NCBI GenBank assembly: GCA_037367405.1
Contig: JAZKJV010008885.1
Location: 248,001-312,000 of the forward strand
Reading direction: 5' to 3'
From: Ottelia alismoides
Taxonomy: Eukaryota; Streptophyta; Magnoliopsida; Alismatales; Hydrocharitaceae
Length of the DNA: 64,000 nt
Part shown: positions 32,794 through 44,995 of the stretch, in pieces
How the letters are laid out: each line of letters starts with the position of its first letter
Position numbering within the stretch: position 1 is the first letter of the stretch
Made by a program: the position numbers and the translations under genes
The notes under the pieces: generated by a model
Databases searched by the model: none
The model's input: only the letters and a program-made list of their open reading frames with translations
Told to the model about the DNA's origin: nothing

Positions 32794-34019
32794 TAAATTG
32801 AAATGCAAAAGTGAAATGATTTTGGATTCCATACCAAGGTAATGAACAAAAGGTGAAAATAGAGCTTGACTCGACCTTTGGATTAATAGTGTGGCGGAAC
32901 CTTATTGGGAATTGAATTTAAGACCTAACATCTTTTAAGTTCCACAAGTCTTCTATTCAGGTCCTCCCATCAGTCAGGTTAGAATAAATCCTCATACGTA
33001 AATTCTGATGACTATGAACTTGCTTGTACTGTGTAAGTGAAATATAGCTCTCCACATCAAAAATGGCAAAGAAACCGTCTCCTCTAACAATGTAACTCTA
33101 ATTCCATGGTCTAACAACTCTTTCCTCGAGGAGCGGGGTATTCCCTTCTAAGTTCAAGTGCAACCGGCTCAAGAAGAGGGGGTAGAGAAGAGAATGGACT
33201 GTGACCAGTGTAGTCACATATCCATGGAGCTTTACCAGTGTAGCCAAGTCTCCAGCTACAGGTTTCCTTGGTATGAGACTTCGAAGCATATGCCTTGAAA
33301 ATATACATACTCCGACATGCATTTTTTTCAATCAGGCATGTCCACTTTTTTGGAGTTCTTTTTTTGTTTATTTTTTTTCTATTTTATCTTCTTTTTTTTC
33401 TTTTTTTAAACTATATACAAGGTGCAACATGTACATCAGGAGTTTTTCTTCTTGAGCAATTATACTATCCCTCTTTTGAAGCATTATTGCAACCCACAAC
33501 ATCTCATTATTAGACGTCGACGCCACTAGACTAGGTTGAGATGCACTAACCTCCCTAGAGGAGGACGTATGTTTCCACCCGTGTGCTACTCCAAGCCAAA
33601 GGATTCCACCTCCTCACCACCTCATTAATGAAGAGCTATATGCATGGTGCTTCTCTAAGTTAGGTCACTGTCTAGGAGAATCGTGCGTGTATACAAAATA
33701 TTCTATATAGACTAATCAAAATGACATGTGAACATAGACTTTCGGACTCAAAGAATTAAGTCGCTCGACCTGAATAATCTTAACTCCGGTTCCTATAAGG
33801 TTCCTTTGAAATTAGGTAGATTAAGGTCAAATCAAACCCATCCTAAACATCTATTCATAACTTGGTTCAGATTCCACTAATGTTTCACTTTGCATATGCT
33901 AGATATGTAAATGAGATGCAGATGACATGTAATATAGATGAATGACGTGCAAGACACATTTTTTTCAATTTTTTACCCACCCCGTAATTATTGCCTAATA
34001 TATAAAAAATTATGTGAAC
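32794..34019 (-). other. G 3' non-coding region, copy 2 and upstream part
   Basis: 32794-33613 repeats copy 1. 33614-34019 is A/T-rich, unique 3' non-coding sequence with no gene. A GTGAC/GTCAC hairpin with a CAGTGTA loop is at 33201-33217. Confidence 0.6.
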
Positions 34020-34130
34020 GTACGAGCTATGGGTAAAGTATATATGTAATATATATACGCCCCCTATACTTAGCGTGTGCTATGTCCTCAGAGCACAAGA
34101 AGCGAGGAAAAAGACATAGCTCGTGCTAAG
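34020..34130 (-). other. Block with two alternative stems, G copy
   Basis: On the plus strand GTACGAGCTATG (34020-34031) complements CATAGCTCGTGC (34115-34126) at 11 of 12 positions. GTGCTATGTC (34077-34086) can also pair with GACATAGCTC (34113-34122), one mismatch. CCCCCTATACTTAGC (34060-34074) is the polypurine-like tract in complement. The layout matches LARD 11757-11872 and E2 60391-60493. Confidence 0.7.
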
Positions 34131-34171
34131 CGTAGGAGAGCTAAAATAACAAAAAGTATAGAAGTCAATCT

Positions 34172-34313
34172 GCCCCCTTATACTTAGTCTCTGACAGCCT
34201 AAGTGTAGAGGAAGATAAAAAATGGGGCGGTCGAGGTCAGGAGGAGAAATGGATGAGTATACACAGGGAGGGCATCCCCCCCATACTTAGGATTAGGTCA
34301 ACCTAAGTATAGG
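34172..34313 (-). other. Two hairpin-polypurine modules of G
   Basis: At 34172-34210 a C5 run is followed by a TATACTTAG arm paired with CTAAGTGTAG. At 34275-34313 a C6 run is followed by CCATACTTAGG (34281-34291) paired with CCTAAGTATAGG (34302-34313). In the minus orientation each is a hairpin whose 3' arm runs into GGGGG, as in the LARD. Confidence 0.7.
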
Positions 34314-34402
34314 ACAGGAATGGGTATGAGAATCGATGGGATCTAGAGAATATACAAATAGGTCATGATATGGATCTTTTTGATGTTGTTGATGGCTAGA
34401 GA

Positions 34403-35452
34403 TCAGTGTTGCAAGGCTTCATGCTCGACTCTATGTGTGTCTTCTGAATCTGCCTCACGCATGAAAACAATCTCAACACAAACTAACAGTTCATTTGGTT
34501 CGATAAAGTGTTTCAGCAGTTGTCCATTCACTAGGGATGTCTGTACTCCATCTATAAGATCTGAGATCTCTACACATCCACTGTCATGCACAACACAGAC
34601 TAATGGACCCGTCCATTTGGATTTGAGCTTCCCTTGGAAAATCTTCATCCTCTCATTGAACAACCATAACTTTTATCCAAGAACAAAGGTCTTTCGTCTG
34701 ATAAATCTATCGTGCCAATGCTTTACCTTGTCCTTGTACACCAAACTGTTATCGTAAGCTTGATTTCTGATTTCTACAAGTTCATTCAGATCCATCTCTC
34801 TTTGTCTTTGCCCTAGATGTGTGTTCCAATTGACCTTCTTAATTGCCCATGCTGATTTGTGAACTAACTCAATGGGCAAATGGCACGACTTCCCAAATAC
34901 CATCCTGAATGGGGAGGTCCCTAATGGTGTCTTGTAAGATATCCTATAGGCCCAAAGGACTTGGTCTAAGATCTGAGACCAGTCTTTCCTGTTTGGGCAG
35001 ACAAGCTTATGCAATATGGTCTTAACCTCCCTATTCGACACCTCTACCATACCATTGGTCTGTGGGTGCAAAGGACTAGTGACACGGTGCTCGATGCCAT
35101 AATCCTTCACAAGTTTCTTCACATCTCTATTTACAAAATGGCTACCCCCATTGGATATCAATACTTTGGGGACCACGGACCTAGAAATGATTTGATCTAT
35201 GATAAACTTCCAGACAGTCATGCTATCTACGACTCGGGTCGGGATAGCCTCCACCCACCTTGATAGGTAATCTAATGTAAGAAGGATATACTTGAAAACA
35301 GGGCTACCTAGGAATGGACCCATAAAGTCAATGCCCAAGGCGTCAAAGACATCACAAATGATGACAGGTTGCATCAGTATCTCATCTTTCGAACCAACGA
35401 TTCCTCCCATTTGCTGGCATACTGAGCACGACTTCATAAAGGTGTATGTCAT
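34403..35452 (-). pseudogene. Athila-type integrase, N-terminal domain lost
   Basis: The 259-residue open frame 35452-34673 carries the second half of the zinc finger (CSVCQQ), then the core: GIDFMGPF (catalytic Asp), DYLSRWVEAI, ISNGGSHF (normally SDGG, so the second catalytic Asp has become Asn), PQTNGMVEVSNREVKTIL (with Glu) and AYRISYKTPLGTSPF. MVFGKSCHLPIE is the Athila signature. A frameshift near 34670 leads into the C-terminal frame 34663-34403 with GKLKSKWTGP. The enzyme would insert the cDNA into host DNA. The His-His half of the finger is missing, and the frame begins inside the RT-RNase H connection (LPFEIM), showing an in-frame deletion. Confidence 0.85.
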
Positions 35453-36645
35453 GATTTCAAAAGGAAGAGACCAATCTGGGGCTTGTAGGATCGGGCGTCC
35501 ATGATCATCCCTTGAAGTAGCTTAAAGGAATATAGAGATATGTGATCGACAATAAACTCCATGTCTTTGCCTAAAAGCTCAGTTAGCGGTCAGGCGATCT
35601 TTGAAACATCTTTTATAAATCTCCTGTAAAATCCAACATACCCGAGAAATGACCGCAACTGTTTCACGGTGGTTGGTGGTTGGAGTCGTCTGATCACGTC
35701 CACATTGGCAGGGTCAACTCCATTCCTCTCTTGAGATTACACGCCCTAACACAACGCCCTCCATCACCATGAAGTGGCTTTTCTCCCAAGAGAGCACCAG
35801 ATTTACCTCACAACATAGTTTGAGGACTTGGTCCAAATTTCTAAGACATGAATCAAAGGAATTACCGTGGACCGAGAAGTCATCCATGAAGACTTCCAGG
35901 AATTTACTGACCATATCGGCGAATACACCAATCATGCACCTTTGAAATGTACCGAGAGCATTACATAACCCAAAGGGCATGTGCCTGAAAGCATAGGTAC
36001 TAAAGGGCATGCGAATGTAGTTTTTTCCTGATCCTCAGGAGCAATAGCTACTTGGTTCTAGCCTGAGAAAGCAGAAGAATTCCTTTCTCGCTAATCTTTC
36101 TAAGATCTGATCGATAAAGAGGAAAATGGTCCTTCTTCATCGCGACATTCAAGCGTCTGTAATCCACACAGACACGTCATGACATGGGTACTCGTGTCAC
36201 AATTTCCTCTCCATCCTCGTTGGTGGTCGTCTAAATTCCTGACTTTTTCAGGACAACATGGATAGATGCCACCCATTTGGAATCGGAGATGGGATAAATA
36301 AAACCTGCATCGCACCATTTTTCAATTTCTTTCTTCATGACCTCTCGTAAATTTGGATTAAACCTGTGCTGGAATTCACGAGAGGGTTTGGCTTCATTCT
36401 CAAGGTAGATATGATGCGAACACAGAACGTGATTTATCCCGTGAAGATCAGAGATGCTCCAGCCTATCGCCTTGTGGTTTTTCTCCAACCTCTAGCAAGC
36501 GAGATTCCTGCTCCTCGGTCAATCGCGAACTGATGATGACCGGGAACTTCCTCTCTTGCCTCGCAATGAAAGCATATTTTAATGTTGTGGGTAATGGTTT
36601 GAGATAAGGTAAAGTGTGGTCACTGAGAAAGTCTGATTGAATCAA
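35453..36645 (-). pseudogene. Athila-type reverse transcriptase, RNase H deleted
   Basis: The minus-strand order is clear. LKPLPTTLKYAF and PVIISSRLTEEQE (36645 frame) come first, then AIGWSISDLHGI, AKPSREFQHRFNP and GFIYPISDSKWVASIHVV (36488 frame). A shifted part with RVCVDYRRLN and KKDHFP lies near 36190-36110. MPFGLCNALGTFQRCM and the catalytic FMDDFSVHG lie in 36010-35714. The connection SFLGYVGFYRRFIKDVSKIA is near 35640. The sequence then reads APILQAPDWSLPFEIM in a shifted frame and jumps straight to integrase: the whole RNase H domain is absent. Frameshifts and a stop after KIA add to the damage. Confidence 0.85.
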
Positions 36646-37582
36646 TTCTGGTTCTGTGTTGATACACTGGATCTATCTCTGAAGTAACTACCCCTAACTG
36701 ACTCGGCTCTAGAGTCGGATCATCAAAAGTATCCAAGTAATCGGCAAAAGCCACGCCCGACTCATCATCCTCATCTTCTGATTGTCCTAATGAGGAAAGG
36801 ACAGGCAGACCCAGTTGGGCCTCTGTATCATCGAAGATGTAGGGGGATGCAGTCTCTGTGTGATATGCGCCTTGTTCTTTCCTAAGGATCTCACAAACTG
36901 TCTCATGTACAAGATTCTCTCCAGTGGAGAGTGACTCATCGATGTTGGCTGGGTTTTGTCTACATGGCCCAACGGTGTATACATGAACACAATCTGCTTC
37001 TGACGAAGTGTACTCAGTGCTAGATTCATAATCTGGCCTCTTCCACCTTGTTTGCTTCATCTCTAGTTCCTCATCTCTGCCAGGAGTTTGGAACTGAATT
37101 TTCCCGACCTTATAATCAAATAAGGCTCTTGTTGTCCTCAAGAAGAGCCTTCCAAGAATGATATGGGAATCTCTCCAATTTCGAGGGGTCTCCATATCAA
37201 GGACTGTAAAGTCCACCATGTAATCTTGTCCCTCTACATTGATGATAATGTTCCTCAATTCTCCTTTGGACCTCTTAGTGGATTTGTCAGCAAACTAGAG
37301 TAGGGCTATGGATTTCCTAAGAGGTCCTAGATTTAGCCGCTCATAAAGGGTTGTTGGCATCAGGTTAATTGAGGATCCATTATCTAAGAGAGTGCGTGCA
37401 AATGTACTCACCGCATAATGGGCACCCATGTCCCTTCGTTTCCTTGGAAACACATTCTCAATGGCACAAGTAGTGGCTACTGACAGAACGTGCTTCTCAA
37501 CATGGTTTCTCTTTTTCCTGCTGACCCTTGTAGGTGTGCATCTAACCTTAAGGTACTTCTGGAATGCAGGTGTCGCATCCAC
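36646..37582 (-). pseudogene. Athila-type aspartic protease and acidic linker
   Basis: Frame 37582-37295 carries LLDNGSSINLMPTTLYERL, the protease active-site block (D-N-G instead of the usual D-S/L-G). Frame 37258-36620 continues with DFTVLDME and DSHIILGRLFLRTTRALFDY, the typical second half, then an acidic linker ending YLDTFDDPTLEPSQLG. One stop separates the two frames near 37260-37290. The protease would cut the gag-pol polyprotein. E2 has a related protease and a matching FLDHYYDST linker motif at 58601-59450. Confidence 0.8.
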
Positions 37583-37717
37583 AAACTTATCAAAGGGGAT
37601 TGTGACCTTGATATATTTGTTGCAAAACTATGCCACCTTAGGGTCATCTTTTTGGATTTTTTGGATTTCTTCTTTCAGCCCTTAAGAGCACGAGGGAAAG
37701 GGACTATTGAGGACAAC

Positions 37718-38098
37718 TCAGATTCTAAAATTGAAATAATTCAAACGAGAAACTGAGTTCTCTACAGGACTAGGACTCTGACTCTGCTTCGAAAGAAATT
37801 CATGAAAGGAAACATGGGATGTGTCCTCCTCAGATGGAGGTGCAAGCTCTTCATCAGGCTCGCTTGATTCACTGTTGATTATCCCCTTCGTCTTTTTGTC
37901 CTTTTTGTTTTTCTGATTTTTTTGAGATTTTGGGGATTTTGAATCCCTTTTATTCTGTTGAAAGGGTTGGTGCTGGTGATGCTGCTCCTCTGCCTCCAAG
38001 TTCTCCGTAGGTAGAGACTTGGCGACATCCTCCTCATATTCTCGTGCCCGATCAGGTATGGTCACGGTCCTTCTGCTCCTGAGGGATATATGATTCAT
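37718..38098 (-). pseudogene. Gag-protease linker of G
   Basis: The open frame of 126 codons is Lys/Ser/Gln/Glu-rich. It begins near a degraded LRSGR-like motif (SLRSRRTVTIPDRAREYEED), which in Athila marks the region after gag. It has a basic KSPKSQKNQKNKKDKK stretch and an acidic SEPDEELAPPSEED. It is probably a flexible linker without its own fold. Confidence 0.6.
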
Positions 38099-38169
38099 AT
38101 TATAATATGAAAGGATCTAATGTTCAAATAGGGAATAATATGAATAGTATACCTGATCTTGTGGTCGTT

Positions 38170-39820
38170 GCTAACCCTGATTCAGGCTATTGGGGTTAGC
38201 CTGAACTTAGGTGGGAATTGGAGCCCTTAGTGCCATCTGTTGATCCTGGTGGCATGAGACACGGTTCAGATCTGTCCTTATGTCTTGGTAATCATTCTGC
38301 ATCTGTTGAATGCTATCGCTCAAAGATTGGATGGCCAAGGTGAGGGACCCTAGATCACTCGTGGGTAGGGTTTGTTGCTACTGACTAGAGGATGGGTGAT
38401 TCTGTTGTCTATATTGGCCCTGCTGGCCCTGGTGATACTGCTGTGGGTGGGTTTATGAGGTGTAAGGTGGTGAGGGGCCCTGCTGGCCTTAGTGGAATGT
38501 ACACTGTTGTTGGTATTGCTGAGGTTGGTATCCTTGTCTTGGTCAGGACTGCACAAAACATGGTGTGGGGACAGAGCTGGTGTCCTGGTAAGCTAGTGGG
38601 TCGGTGTGGCTGACCATTCCCTATCCCCGATTGTCTACTGATGGGGTCATGGTTGTACCACAACCCGTTGATCTCAAACACCTATGGAGGTTCCTCGTAG
38701 ACTGACTCCATCTGTGGGGGTGCGTGTTGTTCCTGCTAAGTGTATAGCTGCTCCTCAACCCAGCTACTCTGAGGCCCCTGTACCTGCTCCTATATGAGGT
38801 GAACTCGATGTACATGCACATGTGATGTAGAAGGGGCAGGTATTCATATCTTGGCTACCTTCTCAGATAATTCCTCCACTTGTTTTGGCAATCGTGAAAG
38901 CACCTCAAGGTCAGTGATCCTTTTGTGGATCTGTTCTACCATGGTTATGTTATCAACTATTATCCCCATCCTATGGATTAGGTCATTTGTTAGATCCGCT
39001 ATAGTCCTCCTAGGTGTCTCATGAGATAGGCTTGAGGGGGACACCTGATAGGCCCTTTGTGGCTTGAGATCTGCATGTTTCTGCCATTTGCTCTAGGATC
39101 TTCCATACATCATATTCTTTCTTATTCAAATAGTTACCTCCATAGGATGCACTCACTAACCCCTTCATTTCGGAGGGTCATACCACAAAACAAGGTATGT
39201 TCTAAGATCGCCTTGGTAATGCCATGGCAAGGGCATTTCTGTGTCAAATAACTGAATCTATCTCAGGCTTCGTGAAATGGCTCATGGAGGCCTTGGAAAA
39301 AAGTAGCAATCTTTGTCCTCATCCGGGTTAGTCCTACTAAGTGGGTAGAACTTCTTCAAAAATAGATTTTTGAATTGTGACCAGGTCGTACATCTAACCC
39401 CAAGACTCTCAACCAATGGACAGCCTTATCTCCTAAGGCAAACGGGGTAGCCTTCAGCCTGATGTAATCTTATCCAACTCTAGGATGGCTAAGGTTGTTA
39501 CATACCAACTCAAAGTCTCTCAAGAAAGCATATGGTTCTTCGATTGCATTTCCATTAAACTTCGGTAGCAACCTAAGGAAATGGGGCTTCAGCTCAAATG
39601 CCTCTAGTGGTACCTTAGGTACGAGCCAACTATGTATCTCATTCTCTGCTAGGTTATAGGCATCTACCATCAGTATTTCTATTCCACCCACCTCAATTTC
39701 TTGTCCCATCCTAGCCATAAGAGCTGCATTCAGCTACTCAGCTCTAGCTAAACGAGAAAGGATTTGCTGTATGGGGTCATCTCTGTGTTCCTCTTCGTCA
39801 GGGTGTTTCTTAGGAGGCAT
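38170..39820 (-). pseudogene. Athila-type gag
   Basis: An ATG at 39820 starts PPKKHPDEEEHRDDP, followed after 27 codons by a stop near 39740, then the same frame continues from 39718. The core motif is FELKPHFLRLLPKFNGNAIE followed by EPYAFLRDFE, typical of the retrotransposon gag (UBN2-like) domain. Further blocks in shifted frames include LTRMRTKIATFFQGLHEPFH and CPCHGITKAILEHTLFCGM near 39330-39190. A Gln-rich tail (QQGQYRQQN) lies near 38420. Gag would form the virus-like particle. Several shifts and stops make this copy inactive. Confidence 0.75.
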
Positions 39821-41576
39821 CTTGGTCTTAGGTTTGTCTTCTTCACCTGGATCAACAATGTGGTCTAGATTAGAAGAAGATTTAGGAATGAAGATATTCT
39901 CACTGAGGCGAAGGTCTTCCTCGGTGAGATCGGAAGAGAGAAATGGAATGGTTTGAGGGTGACCATCCCGAGAGTGAGAAATCCCAAACTCAAGAGGGTC
40001 ATGAGTCTAGGTTGGCCCAAGTTTCACTTGGGCCATTGAAGATGTACTTCTTGAAGGGTCATTGAGAGATTCGAGAAGCCCGAATAAATATCCCCCCAAT
40101 CAGTCATCTTTGATGGCAAAAAGGATCGATGAGAGCAAGGTATTCAATGAGGCGCTAGTTCTACGGTGCACGCAAATGTGCAGAGTGAACTCAAACAATA
40201 CAAACACAATAAAAAACCCTCAAATTCACCAACTCAACATATGATTGCCATAAAGGTTCGATCGAATTATCTTGTCAATTTTAGTTGGTGATAAATGCAA
40301 GTCTTGAAAGATTAATGAGCTATTGGATGCGTGTACTTCCCTATAGACTATCCTGATTCTCACGAAAAATCCTCTTTCAGCCAGTATAGGAGTAAGTGTG
40401 GATCGTATAAATACGGTTACCTGTTTCTTGAGGACGAAGCCTTATAAGGAAGGCATCCTCTAAACCTCCCACTCTGCTAAGGAAATCCGAACTATTTATC
40501 GGCTACCCATAGATCCTCACTCAAAAGTGATTAATCATTTTGAACTAGTATTCTATATGAAAATCCTGGCTTTGGTTCTATCATGGTGTCGTCTCTCTCT
40601 CACTTGCATGTAAATCATACAATGAGGGCTTTATGCACTTGTAAATCAAGGTTCTTTTTATTCCAATTTTGTTTAATCAACATGCTCAATTCAATCCCAA
40701 TTTTAAATTAGGTTGTCACTTGAAATTTAATCTGAACACAAAAACACGTATACCATCCAATCACAATTTCCTTTTAATTCCTAAGTTATAAAACAAGGGA
40801 GGAGTCAGAAATCAAAATGCTAACGTAAAACATTGATGCATTCTCAGAAGAAGGTATACTTACAGTGGCTCTCATCACTCTTCATGTGTTATGCAGAACT
40901 GAATTCGTAAAATTTACACTAAATGCATGTAGATTGAGAAAAACCGCATCTAAGCAATATACTATAGGCAGGGAAGAAATTATTTTGATTTGGCTAAGCT
41001 GTACGTTGCTATGTGTGTCTCATTAATGATCTCAGAAGATGTGAATCCTCCAAGATGTGTGGTCTAAACTACGATAGGCGTATACAAATTTGCAATTAAA
41101 TTATCCGGTGCCTATCCTAATATCACCACTCAAGTCAGGCCCCACCCTCACCAGAGAGTGAAACATGCCCGACAAACCACATAATAATGTCCAAGTCTGA
41201 TTACACATGTGAGATTCCGAACGGAATCTGTTGGAAATTTTGCAATAAAATAAATGCAGAAAAAACCAAGGACTCTACACTCTCTCATGACTCGACTCGG
41301 TCTTAAATTTATGTGATTCCTTCAGTATTTTCCCAGAAAATACGGCCTTCTAAGCTCCTAAGTTGCTCAACTTAGCGGCTACTCTATCACGTCAGGTCCC
41401 TCGTAAAAAAACAAGACGATGGTCAGAGAGATAGACATAAAATAATTCAAATAAATAAATAAATAAATGCAAAAAAAAATAAATGGAGAAATATTCACAA
41501 GAAAAATGGGGGTAAGACTACCCGGGGATGGAAAACCTAATATCTGGATTTTCTAAAAATTTACCTAAGCTATGTC
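39821..41576 (-). other. Leader of G
   Basis: Non-coding, between the primer site and the gag start, A/T-rich, without a supported frame. It contains leader sequence related to the LARD and E2 leaders (TTCTGTT-like motifs). Confidence 0.6.
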
Positions 41577-41594
41577 TCCCCGGCAATGGCTCCA
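41577..41594 (-). other. tRNA-Asp primer binding site of G
   Basis: Minus-strand TGGAGCCATTGCCGGGGA matches the tRNA-Asp site at 16 of 18 bases and lies two bases from the LTR end. Confidence 0.88.
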
Positions 41595-41596
41595 TC

Positions 41597-44500
41597 TGAT
41601 AAACCCGAGGATCATCCTTTTAATAGGGTCGAATTAATATCGAATTTCGTTGTTGGTAGGCAATTTCGGATCAATCAAAAACCGCAAATTTAATTATTTA
41701 TTCAATTAACGCAAGAAGTTAATTTATTTTTACTTGGGCAATATCAAGGTTGAACTCTGGGAGGCCACTATCTCCTTAGGTTTATTTAAAATCGATCTAG
41801 AGAATAGGTTTTCAAAGAGGCTTTTTTTAATTTTTAAATGCAATAAATGATTGACATGCAATTTTGACTAAGTTGAGGGACTAAAATGTAAATTACATTC
41901 AAACAATGTCCAAAAATTCTCAAACATGGCCTGAATGTGAAAAATGATGAAATTAGATTACTGAAATTTTTTGAAATTTTTAGATGCAAAATAAATTAAC
42001 TATGAATAAAATATGTAAACGGGTGATTTTGAGTTAACTAATTTTAATAAATATCAAACGTTAATATTTTCCAGAAATTAAATTACCCTTGATAGGCCTA
42101 TGTGAGAGATATCTAGAACAATTTTTAATTCCTAAAAATACTATGCGAGGAATTAATTAAAATAAATTATCATATTCACCATTTAATTTATTATGACCTC
42201 GATATGCGTATAGATGTGTTGAAATTTGAGCACAAAGTAGAATAGCCTAAGATCTACCTACTATGAGTTTTTTTTGCAATTTTTAGAGCACATATTAATT
42301 TAATAATAATTCCAGAATAAACAATTGGTAAAACGTGCTATTTTCCACAAAAATAAATATACTAAATCAAATACTTCTCATAAAATTGCAAATAAATATC
42401 CTTGTGGTAAAGCAAAAGTTGTTCTATAGTGAGCAATTTGTAGAATGATTAAATGATGAAAAAATGAGACTCAAATTAATGACCAAAGGCACGGGTCTAA
42501 ATGCAAATACAGAAAGTAAAATGACTTACAGAAATATGCATGAAAAGACTCAGATGCAATTACCCAAATTGAGGATGGATTTGGAAAAGTTCCAGTAGCA
42601 TGTGTTATCGGCATGCTCTCTAGATGATGGGCATTTGCGTTATTTGCCGATAGTGAAGGTATTTTTCGCAAATTACCCATAAGCCACGTGCCTCGCATGT
42701 GAGATGCTTGGTGGTCCTCCAATGAAGGGTGAGGGCATATGGCAGGCGCCTCCTGCTCCAGGCGACACATGCCCGGAGCTCGAAGGCTTGGCTAGAGAGG
42801 GATGACGATCGTTAGAGAGATCTACGGCGAGCACATGAGCACGATGGGGGTAGTTGAGGTACGACAACTTCGTGTTAGCGTGGCTGACACCACTACCGGG
42901 GCGTAGCGTACCGGTGGTCGGTGTGCTACTCCAAAGCGAGAAGGCGGTGAACAGGAGCTCGATGCTTTGTCAGCTGGTGGCACGCGAGTGCCACAGAGCA
43001 GGGGCTCTAACACACAGGTCGAGGGCTGCTTGAAGGAGTCGCGCCTTAGGGCGAAACGACGAGGGCGAAAGAACTCGCCACTATTTACTGCTGCGGGCAG
43101 TGGCTAGTGGACGAGGGTGGCGAGCTCACTGTTGCTTCATGCGGCCGGGTTTTTCTTCATGCGACGAGTGGAGGTGGGTTTGGACGCGAGTAGGAGGGTC
43201 ATTAGCGGTCGATGATGTGTATATCAAGGCGACGCTGGCAATCTGTGCAGGGTGAATGCAGGCTCACCTGTGATGGTTTACTGATGAGGCAGATCTGGTC
43301 GAGAGCAGTGCGGAGCTCCTACGTGTTGGCAGTGCAGGTGTCGTCAGCTGGCTCGACTGACACATGGACGAGCAGTGGCTGAAAGTTGGTAAAGCGGGCG
43401 GAGCGGCAGTTGGCTGCGAGTGGTGGACCGGTGCAGAAGCGGAAGGCGTAGCTGGTTTCGATCGAGGCCTGCGGTTAGCGAAGATGCTACGGGGGTGGCG
43501 CTCGAAGGCAACAGATCTCGGGGATGGTCGGTGCGGTTATGATGTAAGTGACGATGAAGGCGATGAAAGGTGTGATGATGGGTAGATTAGGATGATTTAG
43601 AAAAGAAGAGATAGGAGGAAAAGAAGGAAGGCAGAGAATAGAGATAGAAGAAGAATATAGGAGTAAGAAGGAAAATAATTTTGAAGGAAGAAGAAGTTAC
43701 CTGGGATTTTTGGGTGAGGTGCCTATGGAGTGGAAGCTTGGAGCTTCCAAGTCGTAGCTCACATGTCTCGGTAAGGGTGGAGCTCTCACATCTATCAAGG
43801 GAACTGCTGCAACGAGGAGACATTTCCTCCTCAGATCTTGCTGGAGAAATGAGGATCGTCGCTCGATCCAATGCCCATCATTGTCACCGACGATGCATTG
43901 CGAGCTATCTCTCATCTCTCGCAAGAATGGAGGATGGTTCTGCATGGAGGTGTTGGTGTTGCTTTATGGGTGGTTGTAGTCGAGTTAAAGTGGTGGAGGA
44001 GTGGATTGAGGGGAGAGTGAAGAGAGGGAAAGGAGGAGGGACATGAGATGCGGGAGTCGATTGAGGTGGCTGAGAGAGAAGGGGTCGCAGGAGGGAGTTG
44101 CTAAGTAGATTTGCAGTTGGCGTGGGTGGTCGGGTTTGACGAATGGAGCGAGAGGAGGGAGTTGCGATCAAAGAGAGAGAAAGGGTATGGGAGAGAGAGT
44201 GGCGGAGGAAGTGGACAAGGGAGCGGAGTTGGTTGGGAGAAGAGGGTTGGCAAGCGTGACTATTGCGCAAGAGGGAGAGATGGAGGAGAGAGAAGATTGA
44301 GGAGAGCGAGGAAAGCATAAGAAGGGGAGGTTGCGTTGCAGGTGCGGCCTACGGTTGCAGCCCCGCACAACCGTAGAAGGCAGAGGGTTGGGTAGCACAT
44401 GGGCCGAAGGAGAAGGGGCCATCATGTGCATCGCACGTGATGGGGAGTGGAAGGAGGATGCGCCACGTGGCGCGCAGGGAGGCAACCACGTGGTGAAATA

Positions 44501-44995
44501 AATAATAATAAATAAATAGTAATAAATAAATAAGAAAATAATAATTAAAATAAAACTAAAATAAATAAGTAAATAATAATGTAATAAAATAAATAATATT
44601 AAAGTAATAAATAAAATAAAAAATGGGGTGACATGTGGCGGCTCCAGGAGTGGCCACATGTCGCTCCCAGAAAAATCAAGAAATTAAATGTAAAGAAATA
44701 ACAAAAGAGGTCAAATCAAAAAGTGGTCAACACGAAAGTTGCTCAATCCGACGAGATCTAGAACTTTTGCGTAGGATTGGAAATCTAATAAAATCATATG
44801 TACAAAAAGTATTTTTAGTTGGTATCTTATTAGTATAATGTGTTTTGCAGATTTTTTTATCATTTTTAAATAAGATAAAAATCAAAACAAAAATAGATAA
44901 AATATTAAAGTAATATTAACAACTAAATCTATTTTTTTGTATTTTTAATAATTAATAAAATAAAAAGATAAAATGATGGTATTTTGGTCAATAGC
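41597..44995 (-). repeat. 5' LTR of G, outer end missing
   Basis: It corresponds to 25666-29818 of the 3' LTR minus the hAT element. It stops at TATTTTGGTCAATAG, where the 3' LTR continues for another 515 bases, and copia LTR sequence follows directly. It keeps the empty hAT target site near 42097 and the G-box palindrome at 44460. The loss removes the U3 start, so this LTR probably has no complete promoter end. Confidence 0.82.

Larger units (their letters stand above)
28748..33613 (-). repeat. Tandem duplication of about 2445 bp in G
   Basis: Bases 28748-31168 and 31162-33613 are two diverged copies of the same unit: the outer part of the LTR plus about 0.8 kb of the adjoining 3' non-coding interior. 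The break is at CCACCTC, present at 31162-31168 and 33607-33613. Copy 2 has lost the terminal TGATGAAT hairpin of the LTR (expected near 32757). The copies differ at several percent of positions, so the duplication is not recent. Confidence 0.8.
25666..44995 (-). mobile_element. G: Athila-type Ty3/gypsy element on the minus strand
   Basis: Read on the minus strand: 5' LTR (44995-41597, its outer end missing), tRNA-Asp primer site (41594-41577), leader, gag, protease, RT, integrase, structured 3' non-coding region with a 2.4-kb tandem duplication, polypurine tract, and 3' LTR (30332-25666). Protein motifs throughout are those of the Athila lineage. It inserted in the 5' LTR of C. The right junction has lost about 515 bases of the G LTR and about 60 bases of the C LTR, so the target duplication cannot be seen. 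RNase H is deleted, so it is no longer autonomous. Confidence 0.88.
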
